This document shows positions 51,951 to 60,587 of a DNA stretch of 64,000 bases, piece after piece (within the stretch, counting starts at the first letter, position 1; every line of letters begins with the position of its first letter). Position numbers and translations under genes: made by a program. Source of the stretch: Desulfotruncus arcticus DSM 17038 (GTDB lineage: Bacteria > Bacillota > Desulfotomaculia > Desulfotomaculales > Desulfallaceae); assembly GCF_900113335.1 (NCBI RefSeq), contig NZ_FOOX01000022.1, forward strand, positions 32,778 through 96,777. The letters run 5' to 3'. Under the pieces are notes generated by a model that saw only the letters and a list, made by a program, of their open reading frames with translations, had not been told where the DNA came from and searched no databases.

Positions 51951-52110
51951 AAGAGTAAATGGATAAGGACCATCTAAAGAAATCTGAGAAAGCCTGAACA
52001 GCACCTTGTTAAATCAAGGAACTGACATGAATCTTGATGGATAAGTAAACCGTATTACTTTCCCAAATGATAATTTCTATTTTTAAAGACAATAAATTTT
52101 AAAGACAACA

Positions 52111-52137
52111 AAAAGAGGGTAGAACTGTCCCTCTTTT
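52111..52137. terminator. Bidirectional terminator
   Basis: AAAAGAGGG and CCCTCTTTT pair around nine bases with A/T tails on both sides. It separates the Crp/Fnr gene from the MFS leader. The 52138-52394 gap holds a short open minus-strand stretch (about 34 codons, GGFPCGIYQTSIPNFEPLIE) with no clear start or family. Confidence 0.65.
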
Positions 52138-52394
52138 TTCACATAATCGTAAAATAAAGGTTTCCCTAAAAATAGACAGACCAATCCCATTTACCCTGCA
52201 GGCAAGCAGAGCCTTTGAACGTATTCAATTAACGGCTCAAAGTTTGGAATCGAAGTCTGATAGATGCCACAAGGAAAACCTCCATTTCTTAAAGTTAAAG
52301 TTATCTTAACATAGTACATCATTATTATCAACATGTTATATCAAAGTCGGGCTTTTAGGCGCTTTCTTGGCCTGGCTGCAAGAGAACCGGAATT

Positions 52395-53075
52395 TTAGGC
52401 TACCCATTCGGCTAGTTTCTCGGGATCCTTGATCACGATCTCACGGCCCTGTACATCAATACATTGATGACTGCGAAACGTATTCATGATTGAGGTCACT
52501 GTCTGCCTGGTTGACCCGATCATTGAAGCGATATCGCTATGGGTCAGTTGCAGCTTGATCTTGATCCCCTCAGATGTCTTGATTCCACACCGCTCACTGA
52601 TCCTTAGCAGCAATAGCGCCAGTCTTCCCGGAGCCTGCAAACACATTAGGTCGTAAACCATGGTCTCGGCGGCACGCATCCTTGCGCCCAGCAGGGAAGC
52701 TACCTTCAATGCCAAGCGGTGTTCAGTATCTATAATATCAATGAACTGGTTCTTGGTTAGGATGACCATGTCAACATCACTGATCGCTCCGGCAAAGCAG
52801 GTCCGCTTGCCATGATACAGGGTTTCGGCAAGTCCCATAATTTCGCTGGGATTGCGGATGATTCCCACCATCACTTCACGACCGTCCGGGCTCAACCGGT
52901 AAATTTTAACATGTCCTTTTTCTACAAGATATACCCGGTCCGCTTGCTCGTTCGCCGAAAAGATGATTTGGCCCTTGGGATAGTGTACTGCAGTACCGGT
53001 CCTGCGGATAATTTGGCGTTCATGCTCGTTGACGATTAAAGCATCATCCGGTTCTTTAGAGGCATTCTCAGGCAT
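52395..53075 (-). CDS. Crp/Fnr-family transcriptional regulator
   Basis: A 226-residue regulator. Residues 20-140 are the cyclic-nucleotide-binding-like barrel (YPKGQIIFSANEQADRVYLVEKGHVKIYRL). Residues 165-215 are the winged helix (LTHSDIASMIGSTRQTVTSIMNTF). The four N-terminal cysteines of Fnr are absent, so it does not bind an oxygen-sensing cluster in that way. It is divergent from the DUF1847 gene, with a 36-bp palindrome in the shared upstream region. Confidence 0.87.
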   Translation of the reverse strand: MPENASKEPDDALIVNEHERQIIRRTGTAVHYPKGQIIFSANEQADRVYLVEKGHVKIYRLSPDGREVMVGIIRNPSEIMGLAETLYHGKRTCFAGAISDVDMVILTKNQFIDIIDTEHRLALKVASLLGARMRAAETMVYDLMCLQAPGRLALLLLRISERCGIKTSEGIKIKLQLTHSDIASMIGSTRQTVTSIMNTFRSHQCIDVQGREIVIKDPEKLAEWVA

Positions 53076-53240
53076 TTATGTAACCTCCTAGCCAAGTATC
53101 CTAAAACAACTAAATATTCTATAATATTCTTACATTCTATCTTGTTTACGGGGTTTCCTGCCACATTGGTGCAATGGTGCGATTTATTTCCTCAAAAAAG
53201 TACATAATTCATTCTATACTCTCCATAGGCTCAAACCTTC

Positions 53241-53276
53241 GCACGAAAAATGTCGGCCAGCCGACATTTTTCGTGC
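53241..53276. promoter_or_regulatory. 36-bp perfect palindrome between Crp/Fnr and DUF1847 genes
   Basis: Two 17-base perfect arms (GCACGAAAAATGTCGGC and its complement) around CA. Neither strand has a U-run after it, so it is not a standard terminator. It lies 166 bases before the Crp/Fnr start and 256 bases before the DUF1847 start. The rest of the 456-base gap is AT-rich without a gene. Confidence 0.55.
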
Positions 53277-53531
53277 TGTTTGGCCGCTACTTTATCCGTC
53301 CTCAATCCGACCTTGGATGTGCTTTTAGTTTGACAATAAAAAGGTCTTCCGCAAGGCTGCAAATTTTTCTGTACAATTCTATAATTTTAATGATTTCTTA
53401 ATAATTAAACAATCATATGCTTAAAGCTTGTTGCGTTTATCTGCAGCGAGCTTTCAATTCGTTGGTATTGAGTTAACTGTCATGTTTTATGCCGGCGGAA
53501 CTAATTCGGAATGCGGAGGAGGAATCTCTTT

Positions 53532-54653
53532 ATGAAATGTGCATACTGTGACCTCAAGATGGCCTGCAGCAAAGAAGGGCGTGATTGTCACGGGGGAACG
53601 TTGGAGCTTCCGGAGTACAAGGATCCCACCGTTCGCCCGTTTGTTACTTATAGCGCCTTTTTGCAGCACGTGTACGGCAACAACTTGACCCGGTTGCAAG
53701 AACTGATCTTCATCAGTCTGATGATGCGGTACAAACAACTGGGTTTGGTTTACTGTGCGGGAATGCACCGGGAGGCTCAATTAATGGCGGATGCCCTGGC
53801 GCCGTATTTTGAGGTCAAAACGGTGTGTTGTGACCACTGCCTGGGTAGCGGTGGAGAGCTGCTTCACGACCCGGACAGGCGGTTTGATCTGTATGCCCGT
53901 GCTGACCGGACCAAAGTTGACGAGCTCAACGCTTATGATGCGCCCATGCATGTTTCTATGGGCCTTTGTATAGAGCAGGATATCCTCTTCAACCGTCACA
54001 GCAGAGTCCCTGTCACCAACTTCGCGGTACCGGACTGGGTGCTCGGGCATCACCCGCTGACGGTTGTCAATACCAGTTACCAGCGTAAAAAATACCTGCA
54101 GGGTAAAGGCTTGCCCAAACCCGGGCAGGTACGGAGAACGCGCCTGCAGGAACTAATCCTGTTTGGTCAGCGGGCGGGTTTTAAATCCATCAGTTTGGGA
54201 TTTTGCAACGGTCTTTTCGAGGAATCAAGAATGCTTTCCGATATCCTCTCACAATATTTTCTCGTCTATTCCGTCTGCTGTAAGACGAGCGGCATCGATA
54301 AGAACGAACAGAACACCCCCTACATCAACCCCGGCGCCAAGTTTGAATCCGCCTGCAATCCCGTTGGACAGGCCAAAATTGATAATGCTCTGAAGGTGGA
54401 TTTATCCGTCCAAATTGGTATTTGTCTTGGTCATGATATGACCTTTGAGGGCTTCACGCTGCCGCCAACAACTACTTTTGCGCCCAAAGACCGGGTGCTG
54501 GGGCATAATACCCTGGCGGCCCTGTATTCGGGTTCCCGGGCCATGGATGTGGATTACCACGATCCGCGTCCTTACGAGGTCGCCGAGCGCTATAAGGACT
54601 GCGAACCGCCAGGGCATGATCTGGATGATGTGGAACGGGGCGCGATTGCGTAA
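53532..54653 (+). CDS. Tandem DUF1847 cysteine-rich protein
   Basis: A 373-residue protein made of two DUF1847 units. Unit 1 (about 1-185) has MKCAYCDLKMACSKEGRDC, LVYCAGMHREA, VCCDHC, SMGLCIEQD and DWVLGHHPL. Unit 2 (about 190-350) has LGFCNGLFEESR, VCCKTSG, ACNPVGQAKI, IGICLGHDM and DRVLGHNTL. DUF1847 proteins are normally single units of about 200 residues and probably bind metal. ATG 53532 follows GGAGGAGG; ATG 53511 precedes the ribosome site and is rejected. Function unknown. Confidence 0.75.
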   Translation: MKCAYCDLKMACSKEGRDCHGGTLELPEYKDPTVRPFVTYSAFLQHVYGNNLTRLQELIFISLMMRYKQLGLVYCAGMHREAQLMADALAPYFEVKTVCCDHCLGSGGELLHDPDRRFDLYARADRTKVDELNAYDAPMHVSMGLCIEQDILFNRHSRVPVTNFAVPDWVLGHHPLTVVNTSYQRKKYLQGKGLPKPGQVRRTRLQELILFGQRAGFKSISLGFCNGLFEESRMLSDILSQYFLVYSVCCKTSGIDKNEQNTPYINPGAKFESACNPVGQAKIDNALKVDLSVQIGICLGHDMTFEGFTLPPTTTFAPKDRVLGHNTLAALYSGSRAMDVDYHDPRPYEVAERYKDCEPPGHDLDDVERGAIA

Positions 54654-54789
54654 AGCTGCTGTGGCAGTAAAAGCTGTATTACTGCCGGGTGCTGCAAATT
54701 GTGTTTAAGGGGGGTGGGATACCAGCGCATTAAAGGCCGGTTATTTGGATTTATACTTCAGTAATTAAGGGGAAGAGGAGGAATATTCT

Positions 54790-55980
54790 TTGAAAAAGGG
54801 ACGGTTGTTGCAGACAGGAACGGTTCTGTTCCTGTTGACCTTCCTGGCGTGCCTGCTGGCAGGGGCCGGCGGTGTCGGGGCAAACCCTGCCGCGGCGACT
54901 GTCGGTGACCTTGACCTGCCGGGAAAACTGGGCCAGGCCATCCAGGAAGTGCCGGTAGGAACCGGCCAGGGGCAAATTGATCCCGGTGCCGCCAAAGGTT
55001 TTCTGGGCATTCCGGGAGCCCCGCAGGTCAACCTCATCCTGGCCTTTTTGTGGGCCATCTGGGTAGGTTGGATCTTTTCCACTGTTGGTGCATTTGGTGG
55101 TATTATGGCCGGCGTAGGTCATATGACGGTTTTTGGCTTGGGTCCTTATGCTAAAACTTTTAAGGATACTGCACCGACGGTAAACAAATTGCTCACCGAC
55201 AGCATCAGAGTTTCCAACCAGTTCCTGGTTGGTCTTTCAGCATTTGTCTCCAGTATTAATTTCTACCGCATGGGGCGTTTGGTGTGGCCGCTTGGTCTGG
55301 CCCTGGGCCTGGGATCAATCCTAAGCGCTATTGCCATTCCCTGGCTAACCGGTGGTAAGGTTAGCTTCAACCAATATCAGGGCTGGTTCGGCCTTTTTGT
55401 ATTACTGGTTGGCTGCTTTCTGTTTTATGAAACGACTCCCAGAGGTCAGGCCGGCAAGAAATCCGCCAAGGCTGCCGCACAGGCTTTTGAAGCCGGTGTC
55501 AAGGAAAAGGGAACTCAAGCGAGTGGAGTTAGAGTGACGAAGGGTGGATTACCCGTCGTCCATTTTACCTTCGCCGGGGTGGAATTCAAGTTTAACGCCG
55601 TCTGGGCTTTCCTCGGGGGTATTGTCATCGCCGCGCTCTCGTCATTCCTGGGCGTAGGCGGCGGCTTTTTATATGTGCCGTTTATGACCAGCATCGTCGG
55701 CCTGCCGATGTTCATCGTAGCCGGAACCTCGGCGCTGACCGTGTTCATCAGTATGGTTACGAGTATTACGTCGTACATTAGCCTTGCCGGCGCCGGTATT
55801 TACTGGTCCCTGATCGGTGTTGAACTGGTCGGTGTTTTCGTCGGTTCGATGATCGGACCGCGGACGCAGAAATATATTCCGGATATCTGGCTCAAGCGCC
55901 TATTTGTTCTCCTGGCCGTCTATGTAGGCATCGGTTACTTCAGCAAGGGGTTCTTCGGGCAGGCCTGGGTTCCGATGTAA
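54790..55980 (+). CDS. TauE/SafE-family sulfite/organosulfonate exporter
   Basis: A 396-residue protein with an N-terminal signal-like helix (VLFLLTFLACLLAGAGGVGA), an extracytoplasmic segment and about eight to nine helices. The second repeat carries FLGVGGGFLYVPFM, the hallmark of TauE/SafE permeases. It has a cytoplasmic insert near 220-255. TTG 54790 follows AGGAGG. It stands alone between the DUF1847 gene and a small membrane protein gene. It may export sulfite or another sulfur anion, in parallel with the truncated homologue at 1-97. Confidence 0.82.
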   Translation: MKKGRLLQTGTVLFLLTFLACLLAGAGGVGANPAAATVGDLDLPGKLGQAIQEVPVGTGQGQIDPGAAKGFLGIPGAPQVNLILAFLWAIWVGWIFSTVGAFGGIMAGVGHMTVFGLGPYAKTFKDTAPTVNKLLTDSIRVSNQFLVGLSAFVSSINFYRMGRLVWPLGLALGLGSILSAIAIPWLTGGKVSFNQYQGWFGLFVLLVGCFLFYETTPRGQAGKKSAKAAAQAFEAGVKEKGTQASGVRVTKGGLPVVHFTFAGVEFKFNAVWAFLGGIVIAALSSFLGVGGGFLYVPFMTSIVGLPMFIVAGTSALTVFISMVTSITSYISLAGAGIYWSLIGVELVGVFVGSMIGPRTQKYIPDIWLKRLFVLLAVYVGIGYFSKGFFGQAWVPM

Positions 55981-56052
55981 GCTATGGGAGAAAACAAGTG
56001 ATACGAGGGTGGGGCCTGCCGGTCGGGCTCTACCCTTTACCGAGATCAGGGG

Positions 56053-56658
56053 GTGAGGACCGTGGGGTTATGGAGTGCGCTGGATCCCGTGTTCATTGCC
56101 CTCTATAGAATCACGGGGTATCCGGTTATTGATTTCTTTGCCGGGACGTTTCTTATCGCGTTCCTTACGGTTGTGCTGGGTGAGTTTACCATTTCAATCG
56201 CATATCGCGTCAACAGAGAACACCTTAAGGTCTTGAACTCCAAAATGGTGTCAATGCATAACCGTTCGCTTGGCGCCCTCAAATCGGGAAACAGGGAAAA
56301 GTACAAAAGCAGCAACAAGGAGGCCAATGATGCTTTCGGCCGGGTGTTTTTCAATGCGATCGCCCTTTCCGCTGCTTGCCTCTGGCCGGTATTCTTCGCC
56401 CTTGGATGGATGCAGACGCGGTTTATCGGGATCGGTTTTCCTATTCCGTTTACCGGTTGGGAAGCCAATTACGTGGTTGTATTCCTGGCGGCCTATATCA
56501 TTTGCAGGATTCTCTTCGGGCACTTGCGTCCCCGCCTGCCTTACTTTAAACAGGTGCAGCGGGAGCTTGACGAGCACAACAAGGAAGCCGGCAAACTTGA
56601 AAGTTTCGCCGACCTTATTACGGAGAAAAGTAAAATAGGTGCGGCACGTGGTCACTAG
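56053..56658 (+). CDS. Small three-helix membrane protein, DUF106/EMC3-like
   Basis: A ~201-residue protein: helix 1 near 25-50, a cytoplasmic charged helical stretch (LNSKMVSMHNRSLGALKSGNREKY), then helices near 105-120 and 145-165. The layout resembles DUF106/EMC3/TMCO1 insertases of the Oxa1 superfamily, but the sequence match is only suggestive. It may start at GTG 56053 or 56062. It follows the TauE gene by 72 bases and could assist it or the Ech subunits. Confidence 0.5.
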   Translation: MRTVGLWSALDPVFIALYRITGYPVIDFFAGTFLIAFLTVVLGEFTISIAYRVNREHLKVLNSKMVSMHNRSLGALKSGNREKYKSSNKEANDAFGRVFFNAIALSAACLWPVFFALGWMQTRFIGIGFPIPFTGWEANYVVVFLAAYIICRILFGHLRPRLPYFKQVQRELDEHNKEAGKLESFADLITEKSKIGAARGH

Positions 56659-56761
56659 TGAAGATACAAAATCTTTTACCTGATGATTGTTGGGCGCTGG
56701 CAGTCAAGTTTTGTTATAAGTTTAGGCAACTCAACCTCCATGTTACAATAGACCCCTCTAT

Positions 56762-56799
56762 GGCTGGCGGAGCGTTATAGCGCCGACGCTTCGTCAGCC
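56762..56799 (+). other. Stem-loop in the ech leader
   Basis: GGCTGGCGGAGCGT pairs with ACGCTTCGTCAGCC (two G-U pairs) around ten bases, ending 49 bases before the echA start. There is no U-run. A possible -10 (TACAAT) lies at 56743-56748. Confidence 0.4.
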
Positions 56800-56848
56800 G
56801 GCAGAGGACTAAACCTTGAAAGTTACTGGCCTTGTGGGAGGTGCAAAA

Positions 56849-58783
56849 ATGGCTAACGCCGAGAACCTGGTATGGATCCTGGTCATCCTGCCCATTGCCG
56901 CCGGTTTGCTGGGCCTGGCCCCGCTGCCTGTGCCGGTACGTAAAGCATTATTGCTTCCCGTATCATTAATCCTCGCGGTGGCGGCGGTCTGGCTGACGGT
57001 AACGGTAGCCTCGGGGGGACCGGTTGCGCTGGTCTTACCCGGGCAATGGGATACCGTTTTAACGGTTTTAGATTTTGCGGTGATTGCTTATTTTGTTTAC
57101 GTCGGTGTAACAGCACGCCACAACCTGGTCACCTTGCTGGCCGTTATTGCGGCCGTGGGGCTGGGTGTGCTGAAATTCGCCTGGCCGGGCACACACGACG
57201 CTGCCGGGCAAGTGTTTTACATCGACATGCTTGCCAGCCTGATGTGCCTGGTGATCTGTATTGTCGGCTCAATTATTGTTCTATACGCGCTGGACTACAT
57301 GCCGAGACATGAGGCTCACCTGCATCGGGAAAAAAGCCGGCAACCTCAATTTTTCCTCTACCTGGTAGGTTTTTTGGGGGTTATGAACGGTTTGGTATTT
57401 GCCGATAACCTGCTCTGGCTGTATTTCTTTTGGGAACTCACCACGCTCTGCTGCTTCCAGCTGATCAGACACGACCTCACCGGTGAGGCCAAAGAAAACG
57501 CCTTAAGGGCTTTGTGGATGAACCTACTGGGAGCCATTACGCTGGTCGTTGGAACGGGCTTTGTTTACCAATTAACCGGCTCGCTGTCCATACAAACGCT
57601 GATCGGCAGCGGTGCGGTTGCCCCGGTTGCGCTTCCGGCCCTGGCCCTATTGTGTTTCACGGGCTTTACCAAGGCGGCGCAGGTGCCGTTTCAGAGCTGG
57701 CTCCTGGGCGCCATGGTCGCACCCACTCCGGTTTCCGCACTGCTGCATTCCAGCACCATGGTTAAGGCCGGCGTGTATCTTGTGCTCCGCCTGGCACCCG
57801 CTTACGCGGGAACCACCTTATCCGTGACGGTGGCCCTGTTTGGCGGGCTGGTTTTCATGCTGACCTCCATCCTGGCGGTTAGCCAGCCTATATCAAAGCG
57901 TATACTTGCTTACTCCACCATTGCCAATTTAGGGCTGATCATTTGCTGCGCCGGTATCAACACCGACCTGGCGATGGCCGCGGCCCTGGCGTTGATTGTT
58001 TTCCACGCCGTATCCAAAGGAGCGTTGTTCATGGCCGTCGGTATGGTTGAACAACAAATCGGCAGCCGGAACATCGAGGATATGGAGGGGCTTGGCTTCC
58101 GCTCGCCGTTGCTCGCCACGTCGATGGTGGTCGGGATGCTGTCGATGTTGTTCCTGCCTTTCGGCGTGGCCTTTTCGAAGTGGGCCGCCATTGAAGCGGC
58201 CGGTGCACAGGCCGGCTGGTTTATTATCGTTACCGCCTTCCTGGCCGTCGGTAGTGCGGCCACACTCGTCTTCTGGGCCAAATGGATCGGCCGGCTGACT
58301 ACGCGAGTGCCGGCTGAAGTACGGGAGGATAAGCCGTTCCTGGCCTATGCCGGCATTTTAACCCTGGTGGCGGTTGCCGTGGGCTTGAGTATTCTGGTGG
58401 CGCCATTGATGCAATGGCTGGTCTTGCCGGCCCAGGTCGGAATGGGGTACGGCCGGCCCTTTGATCTGACCGGATGGAACCTGTTGGCCCAAAATGGTTC
58501 TTTTACTCCCTGGGTACTGTTCATTGCACTGGGGATTGCCGTACTGCTCCCGGCGCTTTTGATCAAAGGCCCTTCAAAGGAACAAAGATCGCCGGCCTAT
58601 CTCTGCGGCATCAACGTGGATGATGATGATGCTCAATTCAAATCGGTCGCCGAGGCTCCCGTAACCGTAAGCGTTGGTGGTACCTACTGGAAGACCGCCT
58701 TTGGTGAGGAAAAACTGACCCCGTTCTGCAATTGGGCGGCTCTGGTCGGCCTGGCGGCATTGTTGGTGGGGGTGATTTTGTGA
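56849..58783 (+). CDS. echA: Energy-converting hydrogenase membrane subunit EchA (NuoL/MrpA-like)
   Basis: A 644-residue protein with 14-16 helices and the proton-transporter core (NLLWLYFFWELTTLCCFQLI, PFQSWLLGAMVAPTPVSALLHSSTMVKAGVYLVLR). This antiporter-like subunit couples hydrogenase electron flow to ion pumping. ATG 56849 follows GGGAGGTG; the frame from 56816 lacks a ribosome site. First of six ech genes in the order A-B-C-D-E-F. Confidence 0.87.
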   Translation: MANAENLVWILVILPIAAGLLGLAPLPVPVRKALLLPVSLILAVAAVWLTVTVASGGPVALVLPGQWDTVLTVLDFAVIAYFVYVGVTARHNLVTLLAVIAAVGLGVLKFAWPGTHDAAGQVFYIDMLASLMCLVICIVGSIIVLYALDYMPRHEAHLHREKSRQPQFFLYLVGFLGVMNGLVFADNLLWLYFFWELTTLCCFQLIRHDLTGEAKENALRALWMNLLGAITLVVGTGFVYQLTGSLSIQTLIGSGAVAPVALPALALLCFTGFTKAAQVPFQSWLLGAMVAPTPVSALLHSSTMVKAGVYLVLRLAPAYAGTTLSVTVALFGGLVFMLTSILAVSQPISKRILAYSTIANLGLIICCAGINTDLAMAAALALIVFHAVSKGALFMAVGMVEQQIGSRNIEDMEGLGFRSPLLATSMVVGMLSMLFLPFGVAFSKWAAIEAAGAQAGWFIIVTAFLAVGSAATLVFWAKWIGRLTTRVPAEVREDKPFLAYAGILTLVAVAVGLSILVAPLMQWLVLPAQVGMGYGRPFDLTGWNLLAQNGSFTPWVLFIALGIAVLLPALLIKGPSKEQRSPAYLCGINVDDDDAQFKSVAEAPVTVSVGGTYWKTAFGEEKLTPFCNWAALVGLAALLVGVIL

Positions 58784-59637
58784 TCTGGAACAATCTTTTC
58801 GCAGCCGTACTGGCGTTGGTTTTTGCTCCCCTGATCGGCGGTTTGCTGGTCGGTATTGACCGTAAAATTACGGCTCGTTTGCAGGGGCGGATGGGACCGC
58901 CGCTGTTGCAGCCATTTTATGATTTTTTCAAACTGGCCAATAAGGCTAAAGTTGTTACCACACGCGGCAATATGATTTGGGCGTGGAGTTACTTACTGCT
59001 TACGATGACCGCCTTTACCCTGTTTTTCCTCGGTCAGGACCTGGTGGTAATCTTCCTGATGCTGGCCTTTGCCGGGGGGGCTTTGGCTTACGGCGCCCTG
59101 TCGGTGCGCTCGCCGTACTCCCATTTCGGGGCCCAGCGTGAGCTGATCCAGATGCTGTCCTACGAACCGATCCTGCTGCTTACGGCGGTGGCTATTGCGC
59201 TGCAGGCCAAGACCTTTACGGTTGAGGGCATCCTGGGATTTGAAAACCCTTTGCTTCCCGCATTGCCTTTGGTATTTGTCGCCGTGACCATTGCACTTGG
59301 CATCAAGATGCGGAAATCACCTTTTGACATTGCCGCCTCCGAGCACGCGCACCAGGAACTGGTACGCGGGGTTTATACGGAGTATGCCGGGCCGTATCTG
59401 GCGCTTATCCATTTGGCGCACTGGTATGAATTAATTTTGATCCTCGCCTTCATTGCGCTGTTCTGGGCCCAGCCGCTGTGGATCGGCATTGCTGTGGCGC
59501 TGGCGGCCTTTCTGCTGGAGCTGTTCATCGACAATCTTGCCGCCCGGCTGCGCTGGTCCTGGATGGTGGCGGTTAGCTGGGGGCTGGGTGTCGGCTTTAT
59601 CATGCTCAACATGGCATTGCTGCAGTGGCTGGCGTAG
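58780..59637 (+). CDS. echB: Energy-converting hydrogenase membrane subunit EchB (NuoH-like)
   Basis: A 285-residue, eight-helix protein of the NuoH/HycD family: RLQGRMGPPLLQPFYDFFKL, QRELIQMLSYEPILLL and MRKSPFDIAASEHAHQELVRG are hallmarks. It forms the junction between the membrane arm and the hydrogenase subunits. GTG 58780 overlaps the echA stop as GTGA; upstream codons back to 58732 would overlap echA and are rejected. Confidence 0.88.
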   Translation: MIWNNLFAAVLALVFAPLIGGLLVGIDRKITARLQGRMGPPLLQPFYDFFKLANKAKVVTTRGNMIWAWSYLLLTMTAFTLFFLGQDLVVIFLMLAFAGGALAYGALSVRSPYSHFGAQRELIQMLSYEPILLLTAVAIALQAKTFTVEGILGFENPLLPALPLVFVAVTIALGIKMRKSPFDIAASEHAHQELVRGVYTEYAGPYLALIHLAHWYELILILAFIALFWAQPLWIGIAVALAAFLLELFIDNLAARLRWSWMVAVSWGLGVGFIMLNMALLQWLA

Positions 59638-59694
59638 CCGTTGGGGCACGGCAAGCCGTGCCCGTATTGTGCGGGGAAAGGAGAGTGCTCGTTG

Positions 59695-60120
59695 ATGGGC
59701 ATCGTTAATACATCGCGCGTTAAGTCACCTTGGATTCTGCATTACTGCACGGGCGGCTGCAACGGTTGTGACATTGAACTGCTGGCCTGCCTGACACCGC
59801 TTTATGACGTTGAACGTTTCGGTATACTCAACATCGGGAATCCCAAGCATGCCGACCTGTTGATTGTGACCGGCCCGGTCAACTGGAAGAACGAACAGGT
59901 TTTGCGCAACCTGTTCGAGCAGATGCCTGAGCCCAAACTGGTGATGGCTGTCGGCGCATGCGCCTGTAGTGGAGGCGTTTTCCACAATTGTTACAACACC
60001 CTTGGCGGAATTGACAAGGTTATTCCGGTTGATGTTTACGTTCGGGGTTGCGCCGCGCGACCGGAAGCTATCATTGACGGTGTGGTGGCTGCTTTAGATA
60101 AACTGGGCAAACGTCAGTAG
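59695..60120 (+). CDS. echC: Energy-converting hydrogenase small subunit EchC (NuoB-like)
   Basis: A 141-residue small subunit with the proximal [4Fe-4S] ligands: CTGGCNGCD near residue 20, GACACSG near 90 and RGCAARPE near 121. It carries electrons between the NiFe site and the ferredoxin subunit EchF. ATG 59695 (or TTG 59692) follows AAAGGAGAG. Confidence 0.88.
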   Translation: MGIVNTSRVKSPWILHYCTGGCNGCDIELLACLTPLYDVERFGILNIGNPKHADLLIVTGPVNWKNEQVLRNLFEQMPEPKLVMAVGACACSGGVFHNCYNTLGGIDKVIPVDVYVRGCAARPEAIIDGVVAALDKLGKRQ

Positions 60121-60218
60121 TCGGCCTTCAGTGGTCGGCAGCAGCGGCGGAGATAATCCATTCACTGTTTCCGGCGACTGACGACCGGCTACCGACGACC
60201 TTTTTTTAGGGAGGGAAA

Positions 60219-60575
60219 GTGTTGCAGAACCGGAGTATAGCAAAAAACCAGTTGCTGGACTCGGCCAAGGACCTCTTGATCAGGGGCGGCAGATTGTCAA
60301 ATGCTGTTTGTATCGACGAGGGAGAGACCTTTGAAGTTATCTACATCTTTCAGGTGGAATTGGAACTGTTCAACCTGCGTGTGCGTGTCGCCAAAGATGA
60401 GGAACTGCCCAGTCTCTCATCCCTGCAGCTGAGTGCGGCACTGATTGAAAACGAAATGAAGGAGTTCTTTGGGCTGAAAATCACGGATATCGCCATTGAC
60501 TTCCAGTGCCGAATGCTCCTTGGAGAAAAAAGCCCCCGGACACCAATGATTAAACAACTACCGGTGGTACAATAA
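60219..60575 (+). CDS. echD: Energy-converting hydrogenase subunit EchD (NuoC-like)
   Basis: A 118-residue NuoC-type protein. NEMKEFFGLKITDIAIDFQCRMLL corresponds to the conserved end of the 30-kDa subunit domain. It braces the catalytic core. It starts at GTG 60219 or TTG 60222 after GGGAGGG. The 98-base gap before it contains a GACGACC-type repeat but no gene. Confidence 0.8.
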   Translation: MLQNRSIAKNQLLDSAKDLLIRGGRLSNAVCIDEGETFEVIYIFQVELELFNLRVRVAKDEELPSLSSLQLSAALIENEMKEFFGLKITDIAIDFQCRMLLGEKSPRTPMIKQLPVVQ

Positions 60576-60587
60576 GGAGGGTTGCAC

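Noticed and set aside
52200..52320. 34-codon minus-strand stretch (GGFPCGIYQTSIPNFEPLIE)
   Set aside because: It has protein-like composition but no start codon with ribosome site and no family; may be a gene tail.
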